DNA from: Flavobacteriales bacterium UBA3442
GTDB taxonomy: Bacteria; Bacteroidota; Bacteroidia; Flavobacteriales; Schleiferiaceae
Length of the DNA: 5,136 nucleotides
Direction: 5' to 3'
Assembly (NCBI GenBank): GCA_002378565.1
Contig: DFSH01000005.1
Span: 1 to 5,136, forward strand
Shown in pieces: positions 1 through 5,136 of this stretch. The notes under the pieces are model-generated. The model saw only the letters and a list, made by a program, of their open reading frames with translations. It did not search any database and was not told the DNA's origin. The stretch's first letter is position 1; each line of letters opens with the position of its first letter. The position numbers were made by a program, and so were the translations under genes.

Positions 1-497
1 TGGATGCCATGTGGTTACATAACCAAGTGAGCCAAGGTTCTGGCTATGACGTGGCCTGTGCCATGGCCGATGGGCCCATCTGCTTTCAATCTGGCCAAAC
101 AGAAGCCGTCGACCTCAGTCATTGGCCCATTGAGCATATCGGGTTCATCTACCTGGGTAACAAGCAAGACAGCCAACAAGCAGTGTCAAATTACCTGAAT
201 AAGCCGGCTGATCATGGTGTCATTCAGGCCATCAATGAATTAACAGATGCCATGGTTAAAGCCCGTACCGTCAAAAGCCTGCGTCAGGCCATCAACGACC
301 ATGAACACATCATGTCAGACCACCTTGCCATGATCACAGCCAAGCAACAGCATTTCCCTCAAGAAACCTTCAGTGTGAAAAGTCTTGGCGCTTGGGGCGG
401 TGATTTTGTCATGGCTCTATTTGACGATCCTTCTCAATTGGATTACATTGCATCAACTCATACCCATTGCCTACCGTGGTCTTCTGTCGCCCTTTAA
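1..497 (+). CDS. GHMP-family kinase, GYDIA type (5' end outside window)
   Basis: This is the C-terminal part of a small-molecule kinase of the GHMP superfamily (galactokinase, homoserine, mevalonate and phosphomevalonate kinases). The frame is open from the first full codon at base 3, so the ATG at 9 is internal and the ATP-binding N-terminal half lies upstream. Counting from that Met, residues 10-16 read GSGYDVA. Its Asp14 sits where mevalonate kinases carry the catalytic Asp (SGxDN), and the Tyr matches the Bacteroidota 'GYDIA' subfamily. Residues 124-132 (KSLGAWGGD) are the glycine-rich C-terminal GHMP motif. The ending, HCLPWSSVAL, looks like a natural family C-terminus, so the stop at 495-497 is probably genuine. 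In Bacteroidota this family is often linked to the mevalonate isoprenoid route; that role and the substrate are inference. The next gene begins within or just after its last codons. Family confidence is good, substrate unknown. Confidence 0.85.
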   Translation, partial: DAMWLHNQVSQGSGYDVACAMADGPICFQSGQTEAVDLSHWPIEHIGFIYLGNKQDSQQAVSNYLNKPADHGVIQAINELTDAMVKARTVKSLRQAINDHEHIMSDHLAMITAKQQHFPQETFSVKSLGAWGGDFVMALFDDPSQLDYIASTHTHCLPWSSVAL

Positions 498-2686
498 TCC
501 CTGCAATGATCGCCACCATGGTGGCGATAGGATTCAGCCAACAGGCTGAAGCAGCCCATCTTGTTGGTGGACAGATCACCTACGTCTGTACGGGAAGCAA
601 CAACTACAGCATCGCCTTGACAGTCTACAGGGACTGCAATTCTCAAGGCGCTCAGCTGGATGCTGTAGCATCAATTGGCGTTTTCAACACCGTCACCGGA
701 GCACTCATCAGCAATTTGCAAGTGCCACGTGGCCCCAAGCAAAACATTCAGCCCAACACCGGCAATCCTTGCCTGACTGCGCCACCAAATCTTTGCACAG
801 AATTCGCGCAATACATCACCAGCATCAACTTGCCACCTATTGCCGGCGGTTACACCATTTCCTTTCAGCGTTGTTGCAGAAACAACACCATCACCAACAT
901 CTATGCGCCTGGCAGCAAGGGATCAACCTTCACTACGAATATCCCCCCCAATGACAGCACGTGCAACAACAGCCCGCAATGGGACAATGATCCACCCATT
1001 GTGCTGTGCAATATGGAAAATTTGAATATTCCCATCACAGCTACGGATTTAGATGGCGACTCCCTATCCTACCGTTTGTGCAACCTCTACCTTGGTGGTG
1101 GGCAAGGTGGTGGTAGCAACCTCACCAGCCCTGCCCCTAACCCGCCAGCAGGACCGCCCTATGGCTTGATTGCCTACAAGCCGCCCTCAACCACAGTCAA
1201 CCCTATCCCTGGCATACCCGGACTTTCGATGGACCCCAACACGGGCTATGTCAATGGCTTCTTGAATGTCACCGGTCAGTATGTTTTAGCAATCTGTGTC
1301 CAAGAGTGGCGAAATGGTGTGCTTTTGAACACCATTCGACGCGATTACCAATTCAATGTCACTCCATGTGACCCCACCCTATGGGCTGACATTGTTTCAG
1401 AGGAGGATGACACCACCCAGCTTTGCATTGGTTCCACCATCAATTTCCAGCAAACCAGCTTCAATGTTACCAGTTTTCATTGGGACTTTGGAGATACTAC
1501 CATCACCACAGACACCAGCAACCTGTCTAGCCCCACCTACACGTTCAATGACACTGGCACCTACCATGTGATGTTGATTGGCAACCCTGGATGGAGTTGT
1601 GCTGACACCGACATTGTCAGTTTTCACATCTACCCTCCCATCAATCCAACCTGGTTTGAGTCTGGTGGCAATTGCTTGGATGAACAAGGCTTTTTACTAA
1701 CCCCTCAAGGCAATTGGTACCCTAACTCTACGTTTGGATGGACCATTGGAACACCGGGTGACGCGAATTACTACACAGACTCCAACATGTACCCGCCACC
1801 TGTCACATTTGTGAACCCTGGCACCTACCCCATCAAACTCTATGTCAAGTCCAAGACCTGTGAGGAGGTTTACATTGACAGCTTGTATATTTTCAATCGA
1901 CCAGAGATGCTGGGTGATTTTGCCGGAATTGTTGGTTGCCAGCCTTACACCCATGTTTTTGACCCACAAGCCAGCGCAGACACTGACATGCATTTCTTGT
2001 GGGACTTTGGCGATGGGGACACCTCGCATGCAGCCATGCCAACACACACCTACACCCAACCTGGATTGTATGACATCAAGGTTTGGATGTGGACCCTAGA
2101 CGGCTGTGTAGACACCCTGTACCAATCCTTTCCTGGTGGCGTTCTTGTTCACCCAAGGCCCGTGATGCCATTTACCGTGTCGCCCACAACCATCAGTATT
2201 TACCAACCAGATGTTGAAGTAACCACCACGGGTATTGATCCCGGTGAGCAATTCTGGATTCACATGGGCGATAGCAGCATCTACAACCAAAGCAGCTATC
2301 TCATTCATGCCTACAAGGACACCGGTAACTTTTATGTGCTTCGCATTGCTGTCAATCAGTTTGGCTGTTGGGATACCCTGAGTCAATTGGTTCGTGTGGA
2401 TCCCGTTTTCAATATCTGGTCACCTACAGCATTCACGCCCAATGGCGATGGCAACAATGAACAATTCAGGCCCGTTGTCACAGGCTTCACCAATTACCGA
2501 TTGGTGATCACAAACCGATGGGGGCAGGTGGTTTTTCAAAGCAATGACGCCCTGGAAGCATGGAATGGCACCGAGCAAAATCAAGGCAAAGAATGCCCTG
2601 AAGGCGCTTACACCTGGCATCTCTTTGTGATTGACTATGGTGACTCACCTGTGGAGAACAACGGCGTAGTGCTATTGATGCGTTAA
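467..2686 (+). CDS. Secreted multi-PKD surface protein with T9SS type B C-terminal sorting domain
   Basis: This is an exported, probably cell-surface or secreted protein; no enzymatic domain is visible. Numbering from TTG 467, residues 1-29 form a signal peptide (Arg8, hydrophobic core about 9-23, AEA before Ala30). Residues 30-301 hold a cysteine-rich module beginning HLVGGQITY and VYRDC, with RCCRN at 135-139 and DLDGDSLSY at 194-202. PKD-like beta domains follow: WDFGD at 339-343, a degenerate one around 423-475, WDFGDGD at 512-518 and a weak one around 597-645. Residues about 650-739 are the CHU_C/gliding-motility C-terminal domain (FTPNGDGNN 656-664, NRWGQVVF 683-690, CPEGAYTW 710-717), which directs export through the type IX system. 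The start is uncertain: TTG 467 or GTG 476 keeps a charged signal peptide, whereas ATG 506 leaves a very short uncharged one. No clear ribosome site is seen. Adhesion or matrix function is inference. The gene ends convergently on crcB. Confidence 0.9.
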   Translation: MPTVVFCRPLIPAMIATMVAIGFSQQAEAAHLVGGQITYVCTGSNNYSIALTVYRDCNSQGAQLDAVASIGVFNTVTGALISNLQVPRGPKQNIQPNTGNPCLTAPPNLCTEFAQYITSINLPPIAGGYTISFQRCCRNNTITNIYAPGSKGSTFTTNIPPNDSTCNNSPQWDNDPPIVLCNMENLNIPITATDLDGDSLSYRLCNLYLGGGQGGGSNLTSPAPNPPAGPPYGLIAYKPPSTTVNPIPGIPGLSMDPNTGYVNGFLNVTGQYVLAICVQEWRNGVLLNTIRRDYQFNVTPCDPTLWADIVSEEDDTTQLCIGSTINFQQTSFNVTSFHWDFGDTTITTDTSNLSSPTYTFNDTGTYHVMLIGNPGWSCADTDIVSFHIYPPINPTWFESGGNCLDEQGFLLTPQGNWYPNSTFGWTIGTPGDANYYTDSNMYPPPVTFVNPGTYPIKLYVKSKTCEEVYIDSLYIFNRPEMLGDFAGIVGCQPYTHVFDPQASADTDMHFLWDFGDGDTSHAAMPTHTYTQPGLYDIKVWMWTLDGCVDTLYQSFPGGVLVHPRPVMPFTVSPTTISIYQPDVEVTTTGIDPGEQFWIHMGDSSIYNQSSYLIHAYKDTGNFYVLRIAVNQFGCWDTLSQLVRVDPVFNIWSPTAFTPNGDGNNEQFRPVVTGFTNYRLVITNRWGQVVFQSNDALEAWNGTEQNQGKECPEGAYTWHLFVIDYGDSPVENNGVVLLMR
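509..528. repeat. Perfect 20-bp palindrome in signal-peptide codons
   Basis: The sequence ATCGCCACCATGGTGGCGAT equals its own reverse complement over all 20 bases; pairing stops at 508/529. It lies 12 bases after the GHMP kinase stop and within the codons for IATMVAI of the next gene's signal peptide, three bases after the in-frame ATG at 506 and including the ATG at 518. As RNA it could form an 8-bp stem with a CAUG loop. No T-run follows, so it is not a standard intrinsic terminator. A role in translation or transcript stability is inference. Confidence 0.75.
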
Positions 2687-2693
2687 CGCATCA
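2676..2693. repeat. Perfect 18-bp palindrome over the shared stop codons of convergent genes
   Basis: The sequence TGATGCGTTAACGCATCA is self-complementary over 18 bases, with its centre at TTAA (2683-2686). The plus-strand gene uses TAA at 2684-2686 and the minus-strand crcB uses TAA from 2685-2683, so both stops lie in the centre and both proteins end in Met-Arg. Either transcript could form a 7-bp stem with a UUAA loop. There is no T-run on either side, so a bidirectional terminator role is possible but weak. Confidence 0.75.
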
Positions 2694-3045
2694 CCCACTT
2701 CATGCCAACCACCAAGGCTATCATTCCCGTGGCAATAGACAACACAGCATAAGCAATTGCTACCCAATAATTGCCCATTTTGATCATGGCAAGCAGCTCA
2801 TGGGAAAAAGTGCTGAACGTGGAAAATCCACCACAAAAACCTACAGCGAGCAGGAGGACAAAGCGTTGGTCCATCGTTTTTGCTGCAACAACACCTAAGA
2901 TCAAACAAGCCATGATGTTGGCTAGCAGGGTGCCAATCAATTCAGCTTTGGATGAGTGGGGGAACAACGATTGTATCAAAAGGCCAGTGCCCCAACGGGC
3001 AATGGCACCAAGTCCCCCTCCAAGAAATACGGCAATGACATTCAT
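2683..3045 (-). CDS. crcB: CrcB/Fluc fluoride channel
   Basis: This is a small inner-membrane fluoride channel that lets toxic fluoride leave the cell; the family works as dual-topology dimers. At 120 residues it has normal length, with four hydrophobic segments (about 3-25, 34-55, 61-80 and 93-117). Family marks are GGGLGAIARW at 9-18, GTLLAN at 38-43 with the pore Asn43, and GFCGGFSTFSTF at 69-80. The latter contains the break in the third helix that binds the central sodium ion, and Phe77 and Phe80 fit the fluoride-lining phenylalanines. I chose the ATG at 3045 because it overlaps the upstream PAP2 stop as ATGA and gives the family-typical start [10 protein letters not shown]; a longer frame from 3075 adds ten residues unlike the family. 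It is probably expressed by coupling to the PAP2 gene. A single-copy channel of this type would form a homodimer. No fluoride riboswitch precedes it, as it lies inside an operon. Confidence 0.94.
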   Translation of the reverse strand: MNVIAVFLGGGLGAIARWGTGLLIQSLFPHSSKAELIGTLLANIMACLILGVVAAKTMDQRFVLLLAVGFCGGFSTFSTFSHELLAMIKMGNYWVAIAYAVLSIATGMIALVVGMKWVMR

Positions 3046-3605
3046 GTGGTGGTGAAGGTCGGCACCCCACGCCATCTGTGCAAGCCTTTCGCAATAAACA
3101 GCCCCAAGAGCATGCCTCCAAGGATGTCAGCAGGGTAATGCAACCCTAAGTAGATGCGGCTATAGCTTACCACGAGAGCCCATAGCCCCAATGCTAGAAG
3201 CCAGTTTTTTGACGCTTTGCTGGCCTGCATAACGCCCCATGCAGCAAACAAGGTAGCTGCATGGCTGGACACAAAACCGTATTGACCACCACAGGATGTT
3301 GCAGCTAGCACGAACTGGTCTGCCATACCATGACAAGGCCTGAGTCGCATCACCAGGTTTTTCAACAAGTGGACTGATGCCAGATCCGCCAAGGCTATGG
3401 CAGCTATAAGAATCACCGCGAATCGTATCGCCTGCTGGAAAGACATGCGAAGGAATGCGTGAACCAATAGGGCCAGTAAAATCAGGTAACTGATCCAGGG
3501 CTGGGTTACCGTTTGAAATAAGGCATCCAAGGATGGATTGCCCTGACTGGTCAAGGAAAGAAACAGGGATTGATCCGCTGCTATCAGGGATTCAATGAAA
3601 TCCAT
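3042..3605 (-). CDS. PAP2-family membrane phosphatase
   Basis: This is an integral membrane acid phosphatase of the PAP2 type, acting on a lipid phosphate or diphosphate at the membrane surface. At 187 residues it has several hydrophobic segments (about 38-52, 60-78, 135-148 and 158-173, with others less clear). The three catalytic motifs are complete: Lys82 with Arg89-Pro90 (KNLVMRLRP), Ser113-Ser114-His115 (SSHA, a variant of PSGH), and Ser149-Arg150 with His156 and Asp160 ([12 protein letters not shown]). His115 and His156 should be the nucleophile-side and acid-side histidines. The substrate cannot be read from sequence; undecaprenyl diphosphate recycling, phosphatidylglycerophosphate or lipid A phosphate are the usual candidates. 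The start ATG at 3605 lies 22 bases inside the end of obg and gives the family-typical opening [15 protein letters not shown]. Its TGA overlaps the crcB ATG, so it appears coupled on both sides. Confidence 0.92.
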   Translation of the reverse strand: MDFIESLIAADQSLFLSLTSQGNPSLDALFQTVTQPWISYLILLALLVHAFLRMSFQQAIRFAVILIAAIALADLASVHLLKNLVMRLRPCHGMADQFVLAATSCGGQYGFVSSHAATLFAAWGVMQASKASKNWLLALGLWALVVSYSRIYLGLHYPADILGGMLLGLFIAKGLHRWRGVPTFTTT

Positions 3606-4597
3606 AAACGGTCTTTCAAGTTTTGCATACCCATGCCAGCCACCGAACTGATGAACAAGATTTCAACCTGTTCATCGATGCCGTCCTTGAGCTGTTGATG
3701 AATCTCCGTTTGAAGCTCCTCATCAAGCATGTCCGACTTGGAAATAGCTAGAAGTCGCTGCTTGTCTGGCAACTCAGGGTTGTACTTGGTCAATTCATCA
3801 AGCAAGGTATTGTACTCCTTCACATGGTCATCTGAATCTGCAGGTACCATGAACAACAAAATGGAATTGCGTTCAATATGCCGCAAGAAGCGATGGCCTA
3901 AGCCCTTGCCCTCACTGGCGCCTTCAATGATGCCTGGAATGTCTGCAATCACAAAGGATCGAAAATCCCTGTAAGACACCACGCCTAAATTGGGAACCAA
4001 TGTGGTGAAAGGGTAGTCAGCAATCTCAGGCTTAGCAGCTGACACCACACTGAGCAAGGTGGATTTGCCTGCATTGGGAAAGCCGACCAAGCCAACATCC
4101 GCCAAGACCTTCAACTCAAGAATGTTCCAGCCCTCTTGGCCTTCCCCACCTGGTTGAGAGTAGCTGGGCGACTGGTTGGTGGACGATTTGAAATTGGTGT
4201 TGCCAAGCCCTCCTCGGCCACCTGGCTTGAAAATGATTTCCTGGCCATCGGCCGTGATTTCACAAATCACAGCATTGGTCTCTTCATCCTTTGCTACTGT
4301 GCCCAATGGCACATCCAGGTAGACATCCTCCCCATTGGAGCCATGGCGGTCATTGCGGCTGCCATTCTGACCATGAGGGGCTTTGATGTGTTTGCGGTAC
4401 TTCAGGTGGAGCAAGGTCCATACCTGTGAATTGCCACGCAATATGATGTGCCCACCACGCCCGCCATCACCGCCATCGGGACCACCCTTTGGTATGCCTC
4501 TGCCACGGTAAAAATGTGCACTACCCGGACCACCATGCCCTGAAGCGCAATACAGTCTAACGTAATCGATGAAATTTGAATTGCTCCCTCCTGCCAT
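3584..4597 (-). CDS. obg: Obg/CgtA ribosome-assembly GTPase
   Basis: This essential GTPase binds the large ribosomal subunit during assembly and is linked to growth and stress control in other bacteria. The protein has 337 residues. The glycine-rich Obg fold covers about 1-162, with [14 protein letters not shown] at 37-50 and GGRGGLGN at 126-133. The G domain follows: G1 GFPNAGKST at 172-180, switch [12 protein letters not shown] at 195-205, G3 DIPG at 219-222 leading into IIEGAS, G4 SKSD at 286-289 (Ser in place of the usual Asn of NKxD), and G5 SSVAG at 317-321. It ends soon after the G domain without the extra C-terminal OCT domain found in some other phyla, as expected for Bacteroidota. 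The start at 4597 gives the family-typical [11 protein letters not shown] near the N-terminus. It lies 11 bases after adk, with no clear Shine-Dalgarno sequence, and its end overlaps the PAP2 gene by 22 bases. Confidence 0.96.
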   Translation of the reverse strand: MAGGSNSNFIDYVRLYCASGHGGPGSAHFYRGRGIPKGGPDGGDGGRGGHIILRGNSQVWTLLHLKYRKHIKAPHGQNGSRNDRHGSNGEDVYLDVPLGTVAKDEETNAVICEITADGQEIIFKPGGRGGLGNTNFKSSTNQSPSYSQPGGEGQEGWNILELKVLADVGLVGFPNAGKSTLLSVVSAAKPEIADYPFTTLVPNLGVVSYRDFRSFVIADIPGIIEGASEGKGLGHRFLRHIERNSILLFMVPADSDDHVKEYNTLLDELTKYNPELPDKQRLLAISKSDMLDEELQTEIHQQLKDGIDEQVEILFISSVAGMGMQNLKDRLWISLNP

Positions 4598-4608
4598 GGC
4601 TTTAAGGA

Positions 4609-5136
4609 TTAAATGTCCTCAATGATAACCTTCAACCCCTGGGTGATCTCCTCGATGCTTCCTTCACCAGAAAGACCTTGGTATTTTTTTTGAGCTGCAT
4701 AGTAGGACTGCAATGGCTCTGTTTCCTTGCGGTAGACAGCGATGCGGCTGGCAATAACCGCCTCATTGGCGTCATCAGGACGCCCAGAGGTTTTTCCCCG
4801 CTCAAGCAATCGACCAATCAACTCAGATTCACGCACTTCAAGACCAATCATGGCATCCACCTGATACCCATTGCCTTCCAGCATGGCATCCAATGCCTCT
4901 GCTTGAGGCGTTGTGCGCGGAAAGCCATCGAAAATAAAGCCCTTAGCATCCGCATGGGATGACCACGCGTCTTTCAACAGGGCAATGGTCACCTCATCTG
5001 GCACTAACCGACCCTTGTCCATGTAAGATTTTGCCAAATTGCCCAGCTCAGTCTTTCCCTTGATGTTGCGGCGGAAAATATCCCCCGTACTCAGGTGAAT
5101 GAAGCCGTAATGTGCTACCAAAAAAGCGGATTGAGT
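4609..5136 (-). CDS. adk: Adenylate kinase (5' end outside window)
   Basis: This cytoplasmic enzyme interconverts ATP + AMP and 2 ADP, setting adenylate balance. The reading frame is open to the window edge, giving 175 visible residues. The first are [11 protein letters not shown], the part that follows the P-loop GxxGxGKG, so roughly 15 residues including the P-loop are missing and the TTG at 5121 is internal. Counting from the first visible residue: STGDIFR at 16-22 and GRLVPDEVT at 42-50 belong to AMP binding, FDGFPRT at 69-75 is the adenylate kinase signature, and [11 protein letters not shown] at 112-122 is a short LID loop without zinc-binding cysteines. ASRIAVY at 129-135 continues into the C-terminal core. 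It is directly followed by obg, a common Bacteroidota order, often preceded by a hypoxanthine phosphoribosyltransferase gene that would lie outside this window. An A8 run on its coding strand (4691-4684) encodes Gln-Lys-Lys. Confidence 0.95.
   Translation of the reverse strand, partial: TQSAFLVAHYGFIHLSTGDIFRRNIKGKTELGNLAKSYMDKGRLVPDEVTIALLKDAWSSHADAKGFIFDGFPRTTPQAEALDAMLEGNGYQVDAMIGLEVRESELIGRLLERGKTSGRPDDANEAVIASRIAVYRKETEPLQSYYAAQKKYQGLSGEGSIEEITQGLKVIIEDI

Noticed and set aside
392..423. Possible Bacteroidota-type promoter (TTG, 21-base spacer, TCTATTTG) before the surface-protein gene
   Set aside because: The -7 element lacks the conserved A of TAnnTTTG, the -33 element is only TTG, and it lies within conserved kinase codons; too weak to annotate.
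1397..2386. Three open frames of about 96-120 codons on the minus strand, opposite the surface-protein gene
   Set aside because: They lie wholly antisense to a well-supported coding region, show no recognisable domain and have compositions expected from reading Thr/Pro-rich codons backwards.
3046..3075. Ten-residue N-terminal extension of crcB
   Set aside because: It begins inside the PAP2 gene, adds residues ([10 protein letters not shown]) unlike the family, and ignores the neat ATGA overlap at 3042-3045.
3225..3244. CTGCAT / ATGCAG inverted repeat in the PAP2 gene
   Set aside because: Only a 6-bp stem with an 8-base loop inside coding sequence; expected by chance.
4136..4429. Plus-strand open frame opposite obg
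   Set aside because: It is a shadow of the strongly conserved glycine-rich Obg domain, with no domain of its own.
4684..4691. Run of eight T (A8 on the adk coding strand) as a terminator or slippage site
   Set aside because: It encodes Gln-Lys-Lys in a conserved adenylate kinase region, has no hairpin before it, and the frame continues intact.
5119..5121. TTG as the start of adenylate kinase
   Set aside because: The codons before it read TQSAF, the conserved residues following the P-loop, so the real start is beyond the window edge.

Overview
The window looks like a piece of a Bacteroidota chromosome, probably from the Flavobacteriales or a related order. The strongest evidence is the large plus-strand gene. 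Its product starts with the HLVGGQITY...VYRDC module seen in many Bacteroidota surface proteins, continues through PKD repeats and ends in a gliding-motility-associated (CHU_C, type B) sorting domain for the type IX secretion system (T9SS). Two other points agree: a GHMP kinase with the GSGYDVA motif of the Bacteroidota 'GYDIA' family, and an Obg GTPase without the extra C-terminal domain. Base composition looks close to half G+C by eye.

Layout. Plus strand: the 3' part of a GHMP kinase gene (1-497), then a 739-residue secreted PKD/T9SS protein (about 467-2686) whose start overlaps or abuts it. Minus strand, read from right to left: adenylate kinase (4609-5136, 5' end cut by the window edge), Obg GTPase (3584-4597), a PAP2-family membrane phosphatase (3042-3605) and a CrcB/Fluc fluoride channel (2683-3045). 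The two blocks converge and overlap by the four bases TTAA at 2683-2686, which supply both stop codons.

The minus-strand genes are packed like one transcription unit: an 11-base gap between adk and obg, a 22-base overlap between obg and PAP2, and a 4-base ATGA overlap between PAP2 and crcB. The adk-obg pair is a common Bacteroidota arrangement of nucleotide balance plus ribosome-assembly GTPase. The two small membrane proteins at the end seem to share its transcription. There is no gene-free stretch of any size and no room for an internal promoter outside coding sequence. No tRNA, rRNA, CRISPR array or mobile element was seen.

No clearly new system is present. The most unusual things are two perfect palindromes at the two ends of the PKD/T9SS gene: 20 bp inside its signal-peptide codons (509-528), and 18 bp centred on the shared convergent stop codons (2676-2693). 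The cysteine-rich N-terminal module of the surface protein is also of uncertain function.
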